Assembly (NCBI RefSeq): GCF_910592395.1
Contig: NC_088316.1
Location: 18,476,001 to 18,540,000 of the forward strand
Length of the DNA: 64,000 nt
Direction: 5' to 3'
Source: Lineus longissimus
Lineage: Eukaryota > Nemertea > Pilidiophora > Heteronemertea > Lineidae
Shown here: positions 10,501 to 48,874 of the stretch, piece by piece
Layout of the letters: each line of letters starts with the position of its first letter
Numbering within the stretch: the first letter of the stretch is position 1
The notes under the pieces: generated by a model
Seen by the model: only the letters and a program-made list of their open reading frames with translations
Told to the model about the DNA's origin: nothing
The model's database searches: none
Made by a program: the position numbers and the translations under genes

Positions 10501-12508
10501 TCCAGAGTGGAAGCTGACCGCAACACCTGACAGATTGGTAATAGTGCCCTTGATTATGCCATTGCTCCTTTAATGTTGGTGTGCGTTTTCCAGATTTTCG
10601 CTGCTCCTGAATTGTTTTATGGATCTCCACAACTTCCCAATGGACTCACAAGAATGCAGTTTAATCATTGGAAGCTGTACGTAGATAGGTCTTTCTCAGA
10701 ACCCATTATAAATGCTTAGCGATTTCACCAAGTAACTCCAAAGCTAAAACTAGGAACAGTGAAAAGGACAAGTTGGAAAGCATTAAATAAATCCGGGGGC
10801 ATATAACGTGGTTTGGAATAAGAAACAACTATGCTTTACATATCGTTGTTGTTGGTAGAAGAAACGTGAAGGAATCCGCTAGGATGACCGTGACAGAAAT
10901 GAAAAAGCTTAGAAATCAAACTCCATACAGAAAACACCGTCGACAAAACGCATTTGCACTACTTTGTAGCTCGTTCATGTTCATAGCTCTTCGTAAGGGT
11001 TGCGAGGACTACCTTTACAGATCACGTGATGAATGAAGCCGAGATTTTGTTTTTTAACATTTCAGATGGCTACGTTGATGATGAGATTCATTATTCATTT
11101 GTCCCAGGCAAACCCACCACATTTAATGACGACGTTATGCTCCCGGAGTTTCGAATTGACGAGGTTGTTACGGAATCATACAGCAAGACTATGTCTTCGT
11201 CTGGTAGGTGTAAAGTATCGGCGTGCTCAATGTTGCCAAGATAAGTTACTTTGAAGAAAAACGCGTGTTCCATAAAATCGCTCATGTAAGCTATATGATA
11301 GGGGAGACGACACGTACATGTATATCTACCATCATTCAGTTTTTACTCGGTTTTTATTGGACGCGCACCACGAAATGTATCTCAGTTCGGGTTGGGGTGT
11401 GCTTTCTCCTTGGCCTTGGCTATTCTGAAAGAGGTAAAGTAGGTAATCAACATTTAGACTTTGAACGATGTTGTGACATTGCAGGAGCTCACAAATTTCT
11501 GGAAAAGTAAGCGATTCACTTCTCTGGGATGGGAGAAAGTTCAGCTAAACTGGCAGCCATGTCTATCATCCGGCTTCCCTTTGTGCTACAAAAATAACAT
11601 GCCGAAGTAATGTAATTTTTCAGGTAATTATAGTATGCTGACCTTCACCTTTCACCTTGAGCGCGACTTCGGATACTACTTGATTCAGACCTATATCCCT
11701 AGCATCATGATCGTCATCCTTTCTTGGGTGAACTTTTGGTTGGACGTGCATGCCACCCCGGCGCGGGTCTCGCTCGGGCTGCTGACAGTCCTAACAATGT
11801 CAACACAGATCTCGGGGATCAACGCCCAGCTGCCTAGAGTCTCGTACGTCAAGGCTATTGACGTTTGGATGTCCACGTGTCTAAGTTACGTGGTTGCTGC
11901 GTTACTCGAGTTCGCGGTTGTTAATGTTGTCACGAGACGAGACGAGTTGAAGATGAGGAATTTAGAGAAACGGGTAAGTACCGAAAGCGGTTGCCACGAC
12001 CTTGGGTCTCTGTACTGAAATCGAGAACTTCGGTTGGAAGTCGGTTTCCGGCACACACACCCAACCCGACAAACACGCCTGAGGCCTCCAGTTTAGCTCC
12101 ACCCTCCGGATCTCGAAATTGGTACAGAGACCCGCCAGAGCGGTATAAATTCTTGATCGTCATCTCATGTTGTTTGGTACTAAATCGTCCCTCAAATCAT
12201 ATTTCCAGAGAAAGGCTGAGGCGGAGGTCGCAGCTGCTAAAAAGAGGGAGGCAAATCTGACGGGAAAAAATGATGACGGTGGCGAGGGTAAAGGAATAGA
12301 CGAAACCACCACAAAGAAGCAGCGCTTAGACGGCTTGGTGTTGCGTCTCCTACAGCAAAACAGGGAAGTGTTGAAGATAAGGAACGCACGGAAGGTGGAG
12401 AAGACGTGTAGATTGGCGTTCCCTGTATCGTTCTGCTGTTTTATTGTGTTTTACTGGCTACATTACTGGTGTAAATGGTTCACGCATAAATACAAGTGCA
12501 AGCCTTGA
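7548..12508 (+). CDS. Cys-loop ligand-gated anion channel subunit (GABA-A/glycine receptor-like)
   Basis: A pentameric chloride-channel subunit of 433 residues, presumably in the neuronal plasma membrane. Exons are 7548-7588 (signal peptide MVAGMKYLLVALIS), 8410-8513, 9226-9293 (68 bp), 9614-9831 or 9894-10111 (both 218 bp), 10594-10676 (83 bp, Cys-loop C-x13-C at about residues 151-165), 11066-11203 (138 bp, loop B with SYGYVDDEI), 11624-11973 (TM1-TM3) and 12209-12508 (cytoplasmic loop and TM4). All phases join. The selectivity motif PAR before TM2 (about 263-265) and LGLLTVLTM in TM2 are the hallmark of anion-selective members. The second Cys pair near loop C, typical of glycine receptors and GluCl, is absent, so GABA-receptor-like is slightly favoured; the ligand is not certain. 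Minisatellites occupy introns 1 and 2. An AATAAA lies at about 12983. Confidence 0.9.
7683..8045 (+). repeat. Minisatellite, about 22-bp units in a 65-bp higher-order array
   Basis: About sixteen units built on the core atttccgtggaga are arranged as two or three unit types (ending aaaagt or taaatgt). The pattern of types repeats with a period near 65 bp, seen as the same open frame starting at 7747, 7812 and 7877. It lies in intron 1 of the channel gene. The open reading frames across it are a by-product of the repetition. Confidence 0.92.
8913..9179 (+). repeat. 51-bp tandem repeat in intron 2 of the channel gene
   Basis: About five copies of a 51-bp unit containing gcagttcacggtcaactggg and tacatcgagcgatttagg. 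Two sub-variants occur (ggacatagatg and ggtcacagatg). Because 51 is a multiple of three, both strands stay open through the array; no coding role is implied. The array ends about 45 bp before exon 3. Confidence 0.92.
9614..9831 (+). CDS. Alternative exon 4a of the Cys-loop receptor (loops D, A, E)
   Basis: This 218-bp exon has acceptor cttgcag and donor gtatgt. It encodes ligand-binding loop D (DIYLQQSWLDERL), loop A (WWPDTYFLNEKRG) and loop E (LSPDGIVSASQR). It starts in phase 0 and ends two bases into the Arg codon, as exon 4b does. Its residues differ from 4b at many positions in the binding loops. Using both exons in one mRNA would shift the frame, because 218 is not a multiple of three. 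Confidence 0.88.
9894..10111 (+). CDS. Alternative exon 4b of the Cys-loop receptor (loops D, A, E)
   Basis: A second 218-bp version of exon 4 lies only 62 bp downstream of 4a, with acceptor tttgcag and donor gtatgt. It encodes DIYFHQRWLDERL (loop D), WWPDTFFYNAKGG (loop A) and LPDGTVKTSQR (loop E). Frame, length and splice phases are identical to 4a and no stop codon interrupts it, so it looks like a selected, functional alternative and not a decayed duplicate. Confidence 0.88.
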
Positions 12509-13088
12509 ATTGATAATTACATATACAATTTCAATTTCAATTTCAATTCATTCTGTATTCATATCGAATCTAGGTAAAAAAAGGTACAGGAAAGTATTTT
12601 CTTGCTCATTTTTCTTCCTCTGCGACTGAGGTGGTGCCCTAATAGTTTAGTACTTTTATGGAATGAGTTAGAGGAAATTTCATGGAAGAAGTTGCCCAAC
12701 AGGGGAGCTGACGGGTTTTTTTCTGCACTCGGCCTATCACTATTTTAATTACAATCATTTTCTTTCAAATTTTTTTAAATACTCGTGTCGTATTCTTATT
12801 CTACAGGGCACTGCGATTACCAATTTTGTGTGTGGTCCTGACTGACGTGGGGGTCATTTACTTCTCGATTACCTCCATGGGAACAAGAGAATTCAGTTTT
12901 ACTTCATGCATTGTGTACATTTATTTCCTGTACCTTTTTTTCCGTACCTTTTTTACAGTATACCATGGTTATTACAGAGGTGAATAAACAAGATAAACAG
13001 TGTACAATGTGAAATGTATGCAAATAAACATAGATAAAAGTACAGAGATGAAAGGAGATACAAGTTTTAAACATACCGTACACGGTAT

Positions 13089-13146
13089 GGTGTTATATAG
13101 TCCGGAGATTTAGTATACTATTACATATCTCCGGAACTATAACACC
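13089..13146. repeat. Short inverted repeat (fold-back) with a third arm at 13541
   Basis: The arms 13089-13109 (ggtgttatatagtccggaga) and 13127-13146 (reverse complement with a one-base difference) flank a 17-nt loop. A further copy of the arm, ggtgttatagttccggagag, lies at about 13541-13561 in direct orientation. This pattern suggests termini of a small non-autonomous transposon. Confidence 0.7.
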
Positions 13147-13259
13147 AGATAACTCCACCGCGAACCAGTTATGAATTACTTATGACCTGCTTATTTCTGG
13201 TTGGTTGATGCATGAAATTAAATGAAAACTGATGTTTGCTAACTAACATCAAGTATCAA

Positions 13260-13391
13260 TTTGGGGTCAGTGAAGCTGCTGAACAATGTTGAAGGTATGA
13301 AACAGTCTTTCAGGTTCACAATAATTAGGAAGATGTGTTAACCCGAAAGACTGTTTCATTTATTCAGTATTTGTTACGTACTGACCCCAAA
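13260..13391. repeat. Nested inverted repeat, about 130 bp
   Basis: The outer arms are tttggggtcagt (13260-13271) and actgaccccaaa (13380-13391). The inner arms are tgaaacagtctttc (from 13298) and gaaagactgtttca (to about 13358). Together they form a long imperfect hairpin between two copies of the ggtgttatag arm, so the whole 13.09-13.56 kb block may be one MITE or nested MITEs. Confidence 0.7.
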
Positions 13392-13794
13392 TGAATACCA
13401 CCCCAAATATATCTTTGATATAAGTGAGCAAGCAACATTGTTTATTTTGTTTCATGTTTGAGGTTTCGGACTTGTAAAAATTTCAGAAAAATTCACCCAG
13501 TACCTCTGCCTCTTAAGGTGGGCCTAGTGACTTTTCTTTGTCTGGTGTTATAGTTCCGGAGAGAGAGTATATGCACTGAATACAGACATAGATGCATAGA
13601 GATATTCACTGGATGAAAGATATCTACATGTATAATGTGCGTAGGCTTATTATGATTGTGTTTGGTAAACGCCAGCTGGCTTCATCAATATGGATGCAGC
13701 TCATCCTCTGAACTGCATTGACAATACTAATTGCAAGTTGCCATACATCAACATATGGACAATTTCCGGTAGGCTTTAACTTCTCCCTTTAATA

Positions 13795-15799
13795 TCAACT
13801 ATCAAGATTATCGTATCCAGTTTCGCGTAATTTACGAAGGCCAAGGGAAGTAGGCCTTGTACCGCGGACGTAGCGGTACACGACCACCTCTACCAGGACA
13901 AATAGAACATCACATATCAATGCACATACCATTGTGATTTTCATCAGTGAAAAGGGGTCCTTTGCGAAGAAGTAACCAGTTATGATTGGAACAAGACATG
14001 TGCCGACTTGACCCCCTGCGACCAGTGCCGCCGACACTTTATGCGATAATTTGAGATAGAAGTTGCTCCAGATGAACACCCCGGCGTACGTGGAACCGAA
14101 TCCGATGGACAACACGGTAGTCCCAACCCAGAGCGTGACCCACGTGGGAGCGCTCGAAACAAGGAAAATATTAGCAACGGTTATCAGGGCAAGGTTTACA
14201 AGCAGAAGGGTCGAAGGTGTGAAAAAGTTCGATGTTACGATTCCTACGGTACTGAAGACGGCATATATCCCCCAAAAGTATGAAACCATCAGCGTCCCTT
14301 CTTGCTTAGTGCCATTCATCCCAAGAACAATGTACGCTGCCACCATCCCGTAGAAATTCAACTCCAAGCCAATCAGAACCATGATAAACAGAAACATTAG
14401 GCAGACGATGAAGATATAAGAGCTCCCTTTTGGCACGATTGACGTCTCTGTCTCTTTCTTTTGCTCGTTCTCTACTTTCGTATGTGGAGAGGATTCGCCT
14501 CTGTCTTGGCCAAAATGACTGACTAAAGCCGACCCGCATGCCAAACACAAACCAGAGACGCATGCGATAACCATTATGATAAAGTACAGCGTCTCAATGT
14601 GAACATTACGGCGAGAGTCCCACTCTATCCCATATGCTACGTCCACGTTGCTTCCATTCGTCGTGTTCGTTTCTATGATAGTACTGTTGAAATGCTTCGC
14701 TCCTGAAAATGTGCCTGCTCTGTTAGTTCTGTTGAAATGTTCGGCTGGGAGAAAAGGAATTGCTATCAAAGGAGATACGGTGGCGCCTATGATAAAACAT
14801 CCAATGACGGCGGCGAGGATAGCTGGACTGCTCTCACCCCACAAGTCCATAATGAAATAGTTACCGCCTGAAAATAACAAAAGAATAGAATAAGATTATT
14901 GGATGGCTGCGCAAATATTGTACTGTGTTGTTCCTGACAGAGAACATGTGATAGAAATGTTGATGACAAATTACCTTGTCATGATATGTCATGGGGAAAG
15001 GAGCGGCGTTTATTTATCTCGGGCCCGAGGAATCTCGTGAACATGTGATGACCAGAAGATTATCCACTGGTGTCAGATTGATGTCGCGTGGACATGTGTA
15101 GCCTTCTTACCCGCTTCAACAAATCCCATGCCAAATCCACTCACTGTGAAGGCTACGAGGATCGAGGTCAATGATCGGCACCATGGACTGAAACCAAAGG
15201 AAAGGCCAGCAACGACGAAGTTGATTCCGAACATTGCCGACCTCCACCTATCCTTCACGACGAAGCCAAGCATGAAGCAACCGACGATGAGGCCGATTCC
15301 ACGTGCACCGTAGATCCAGGTGATCTCATCAACACTTGTGTCCACGATGTTTTGAAGACTGAGGAGGGTGGGTCCCGGGACCGAAAACATCAACCCCTGA
15401 TAAACAAAAAATGAAAATGGATTCAAATATGATGATAATTAGGGCACTTTGGTTGCACTGTTTTGGGTCGCCCATTTATGGCAAGCCAAAGCGGAAAAAA
15501 TGAGATTTAGATAAGAAAATGAAAGGTCCTGACGTTAAATTTGTGATTTATACGAACAAATGAAGTCCTGCATTTTTTCCGCTTTGGCTTACCATACCCG
15601 TTGCATGATAACCTACCTTCGAAAAGTAGACGGAACCCGTCATGGCAGTGGCAAAAATTCGAACCCATTTTTGTATCTTCTTGTGCTGCGTTTTTTCTCT
15701 CATCTGGTCTGCCAGCAGCGAATAGTTTTGATCAACACCACCCATCAGTGTAGACTTGCATAGCCCTTTTCCCACTGGAGAATTCAAACTCGACCACAT
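13795..15799 (-). CDS. MFSD4: MFS transporter, MFSD4/sodium-dependent glucose transporter 1-like
   Basis: A 12-helix major-facilitator membrane protein of 513 residues, close to the usual length of the MFSD4/NaGLT1 family. Members are linked to sugar uptake; the substrate here is inferred. Exons on the - strand are 15799-15617, 15396-15111 and 14867-13795, with donors gtaggt and gtaaga and acceptors tatcag and tttcag. TM1 begins near VRIFATAMTGSVYFS. The loop 2-3 MFS motif is visible as GFVVKDRWRSAMFG. A glycosylated loop (NRT, NST, NTT, NGS) follows TM5. The second half contains the family-typical FYLKLSHKVSAALVAGGQVG. The first ATG (15799) lies next to a possible acceptor, so an alternative start at the Met of LMGGVDQNYS or an additional 5' exon is possible. 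A rearranged pseudogene copy lies at 1.8-3.2 kb. Confidence 0.87.
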
Positions 15800-16780
15800 C
15801 TGATACTAGGAATTATCATGCAATGAGACATCTGGTTCATCTAGAATATGCAATTCAGATTAATCACACTCATATATCAAATATGCAGTTGGTGTAATTT
15901 TTTAGACGTGTCGACGTGCCTCTCTCCAAGCAGTCTCTCCAAGTCGTTCCAGGGGCAGTTTCCATCGCCGAGGAGTTTGTACGTGCTTTGCCTCACAGCT
16001 GAAGACCGAAAGAGACATTACACTGCATTCACGGTTATCGCAACCAAAACAGAGCGTTCTCGTTTCAGACGATCCGAACAACTGGAACTTGAACAGATTG
16101 TTGATAGGCTACACAATGTAACCATTACAAACGCACTGTTTTTGAACAAACGCTGTCTTCAAAGGTCAAAGTTTGCCAATAACGATGTGGTGGTCACCAG
16201 TACTGGAAATAATAGAACACGAACAGCCGGGTCCATCCATCACGCCGGCCATGTGTTCGATGCAGATAGGCCCTTCCGGTGTGCAAATTTCATTATACTT
16301 CGTCTGTCTTGCAATCAATATTTTTCCACATATATCATTGATAAGCCCCCTTCTCCATACCCATTCCCATCTAGTTACTCATCACGCAGGAAGATTTAAT
16401 TTCATGTAGGCCTATATTTGCCTTGAAATAAATCTGGGCATTGCCTAGAGTTTTTGAAACAAGTCAGCAAGGCAGGATGCAGAGGGACAAATGACAAGAT
16501 ATTCTTCTCTTGAATTGTTTTTTTAATAATGGATAATGAACTATACAATGATTACATACATGTACAGATAACTGTACTCACATGATTTTATTCACAGTCT
16601 CAAAATAATGATCTTCATGATTAAATGCACAAGTCACAAAAAGTTTATGAAGTCACAACTAGACTTGTAGTTGCTTACAGACAGGTAAAATGACAGTCCA
16701 TTTCAGTTTCACCTCCAATGCTATAATGTCACATGATCAGGAAAAGTATCTATCTACACACTCCTTTCAGAATTTTTGCA
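15800..16780. other. Region between MFSD4-like 5' end and TAF1 3' end
   Basis: It contains the upstream region of the transporter and the 3' UTR of TAF1. A 183-codon open frame on the + strand (15848-16399) has low-complexity ends and no recognisable domain, and is treated as chance. A TAF1 polyadenylation signal is at about 16587-16592. Confidence 0.5.
16587..16592 (-). promoter_or_regulatory. Polyadenylation signal for TAF1 (AATAAA on - strand)
   Basis: AATAAA on the - strand lies about 190 bases after the TAF1 stop codon and is the first canonical signal seen there. Confidence 0.55.
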
Positions 16781-35698
<18,918 letters not shown>

Positions 35699-36587
35699 TT
35701 TCCAAATCTGTTTGGAAGCTGTGAAAGAAGAAATACAATTTAACAAATAGACACCCTCACCCTGTGAACTGAAAACAAACTTCGGCCATTTTTCTGGCAG
35801 GTTAGGGACCTGGCGAAATAATGGTGTAAAAGACTCCTTTCCTTGCTAAACACACAGACAGAAGCATTATTCTACCTTAAAAAGGTAAAAGTGCAATGTC
35901 ACATCTAACTAGAAACATTACCCTAAATTTGTGACAATGCTCTTTTATCGAAATGCATCTGTTTAACCTCTGCAAACTGCGTTTTAGTGCAGAAAAATAG
36001 CAGAACTTTTCGATCTGTTATGGGTTTTAGTTTCACCGCACACCGCCAGTGGGCACTGAAAATCATGATATACCAGAAATTTAGGTTTGCTTGTTATCCC
36101 GACTTGGGGCGAAAAGGTCTGCGAGCGAAACGACCGGAAATCCTCTTATTCATTTCCCAAATATTTTGCAAAATGGAAGAAATTTTTTTGCTTTGAAGCT
36201 GTCAAGATCAAAACTGAGCCAAAATACACGACCAGAATGCGGGTATTTATCCCTCATAGCTTGTAAATTATGTACATAAGCCTCTTTATTACATAAGCCG
36301 CTTTATTAACTTCAATCGTTGGCATCAGACGTGCAGGAATCATTTGGGAAGGGTGTGAAGGCAGTTCTTGTCAAAAATTCAGCTTCAAATTCGATTTCTA
36401 AATTTCTAATCTGATCTCAATCTGGCTTCTGCAGACTGGCATCAGTATAACTGTCATATGCTAATCGACTCCATCCAGTGTATCCGAGAAGACCAAGTGT
36501 TACACTACTCGCTGAAGACCTCAGTGACTCGGGCCTCATCATTCATTGAATAGAATACCGGTACAGAACTACAGAGAATGACGGACG
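35699..36587. promoter_or_regulatory. Divergent promoter region between TAF1 and KIF3A
   Basis: About 890 bp separate the two start codons, which face away from each other. A 5' UTR exon of TAF1 probably lies here, because an acceptor precedes its ATG. No TATA box was recognised for either gene, as expected for housekeeping-type genes. That the promoter is shared is an inference. Confidence 0.5.
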
Positions 36588-46802
<10,215 letters not shown>

Positions 46803-47193
46803 ATCTCATAGTGATTCCATGGACAGTACAGACTTTCATAATCATTAGACTTTTGGATTTGGGGAAGAAGTTTCAATACAATGGTGTACACCAGAGTGAT
46901 TGGGAAAATGTCCAAGTATCAATACTGAATGCTGTGGCTACAAGGGGATTATTGCTATTGCTGTAATCTGTGTTATGTACTTAATCCTTAAGACTTTATC
47001 ATAGATGTTGCTTGGCAATTGATAACAAATCAAAATCGTTTTTACTTTATTTGGGACTGATTGTGATAGGTCTCTCATGACCAACCTACTAGGTACTTCA
47101 TTTCTTTAGATTCATTCTGTGTACTAATAACATCTATATTTCCTTTATTTAGTATTCTTTACAACACTCAGAAAAGCTGCCCTGCCCTTCTCA

Positions 47194-47695
47194 GGTTTGG
47201 CTCTATGAATTTTTTCCTCCTAGCCACTTTTTAGCGAAGTGGCTATCACTTTTAGCCATATTGAGTCAGCTCTAGCCATTGCCGATCGTTTGTCCATCTT
47301 GGGGCCGACCCAGCCCACAGTAACATGTGCGAGAATGGCTGCCCGCCAGTAGGCCTACTGAGACTAGCAAATCAACGAACGATTCGAGGAACCCGTGACC
47401 AGAGACTCCATGGCAACGAAGCGAGCGGGAAACTAGTCGATAATGTATGCGTAAGGCGACCAGCAGCGCCACCAAAATCACTTGCGGCAACGGGAAGAAC
47501 TAATAATGTATGCGTTAGGCGACCAGCAGCGCCACCAAAATCACTGTAGCGGCAACGGGTAGAACTACAATGCAGCCGATAGCAACCACGTGTGATAGCG
47601 CGGCCGCCCACAAATATGATAAAGTTTGACACTTAGGATCGTTCCTTGGTGCATTTGGTGTGGAAGTGGATCTTTTTGATAGACTTTGACCAATT
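47194..47695 (+). repeat. Dispersed repeat, about 500 bp (copy 2, downstream of KIF3A CDS)
   Basis: Second copy of the element at 17561-18051, lying within the probable 3' UTR of KIF3A. Small differences (an extra taggcc near 47353 and base changes) show that the two insertions are not very recent. Confidence 0.85.
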
Positions 47696-48764
47696 TACTC
47701 ATGGTGACACATGTGACTTGCGTCTTGATGTGCTGTTTCAAAGTTCCTTGCTAGATAGATATCACAATTAGTCTGAGGGGTCACAACCTAACCTTCCTTT
47801 TTTTTCCATTTTTTGTCAGTTGGTCTTTTTTGTATGGCTGTAAATATTCTGTACATTATTTATTTGTTACATTAGCCTGTATAAACGAAACCTTTCCAAT
47901 CAGACCGGTGCCCTGTCAACATTGGTGCCAGGGGAATATAAAACTTAAACATTTAATGATGCGAGAGTGAAAAATACAAATTCGTAAGCACAACTTACAG
48001 TGTTACTTACTTTATTTGTCCATCATTGAGCAGTGTGATGCCCATCATGCTGGCTGGCGGATGTCCCTCATCTATACATGTATAAAGGCATCTTTGGAAG
48101 CTTCAAACGTTGCTTAATTGGATCATATTTCCCTGATCGCCAAAGGCATGGAACCACTCTACTTGGTCCAGGGAATGATGTATTTCAGAGACCAAACTAC
48201 TGCCCGGGGGGTCACTTCTGTGCCAAGTTGTGGAGTCCCCTAGGGAACCTGTACTTGGTACATCTGGATGGAGGGTAGCGGGTTTGAAACGCTGGTGTTT
48301 AGCTATACATGCTCTGGATGCTCTCGTAGTGAGGGAGTGGATCTTTGATACATCCATTCCAAGTTTTGTCGGCTGCCAGTCACTGGTGCCATTCCTCCTT
48401 TAAGGACTTGAGGACCACTGATCCTTCCTGTAGCACATACATGTGAATGCGGCCATCTGTCCTTAGAACTCCAGAAATAAGACTTTTCAAGAGGTCTGTC
48501 TTATCATGATTATGGTTGTGACTTTGTCCTCATAAAACCAATTTGGGGATCTGATAAAACGCCACAGAATCTCTCTGTGCAACTCAATAATGATAGAGAG
48601 GTTATGTCTCCCCATCACAACAGTTCACACAGGCCCATCTTGGCCTACATCTTTTATCATTGAAGTAAGTTGAGGGAAGTTTCACAGCGCACAAAAATGA
48701 GGAATATTTGCATGACAAACAGTTCAAGTGTCAACATATCGACCCAAGACTGCAAAAATGACTG

Positions 48765-48770
48765 AATAAA
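48765..48770 (+). promoter_or_regulatory. Candidate polyadenylation signal, KIF3A
   Basis: AATAAA in the context gactgaataaaatttg. It is nearly 2 kb after the stop codon; earlier use of variant signals cannot be excluded. Confidence 0.45.
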
Positions 48771-48792
48771 ATTTGATTTGGCAAAAAGCTGT

Positions 48793-48798
48793 TTTATT
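48793..48798 (-). promoter_or_regulatory. Candidate polyadenylation signal, astacin-ShK gene
   Basis: AATAAA on the - strand, about 80-110 bases beyond the proposed terminal exon that starts at 48906. Confidence 0.5.
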
Positions 48799-48874
48799 AA
48801 ACTAAACTCCAGTTCAATGGGTGTATTATTGTATTGATGGCAGCCGACTTGGGATACTATAATTCAGGCAGTCG

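Larger units (their letters stand above)
12509..13794. other. Convergent intergenic region between channel and transporter genes
   Basis: It holds the 3' UTR of the channel gene (candidate polyadenylation signal AATAAA at about 12983) and the 3' side of the oppositely oriented transporter. Two fold-back elements sit here and are listed separately. No further gene was seen. Confidence 0.5.
46803..48870. other. 3' region of KIF3A
   Basis: Probable long 3' UTR, including the dispersed repeat at 47194-47695. The first well-placed AATAAA on the + strand is at 48765-48770. The - strand carries AATAAA at 48793-48798 for the neighbouring astacin gene, so the two genes end tail to tail. Confidence 0.5.

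Noticed and set aside
7548-12508. Nicotinic (cation-selective) receptor
   Set aside because: The PAR motif before TM2 and the LGLLTVLTM pore sequence are those of anion-selective members, and no vicinal Cys pair of the nicotinic loop C is present.
15848-16399. 183-codon open frame on the + strand
   Set aside because: No recognisable domain, low-complexity end and no splice context; most likely chance in the region between two - strand genes.
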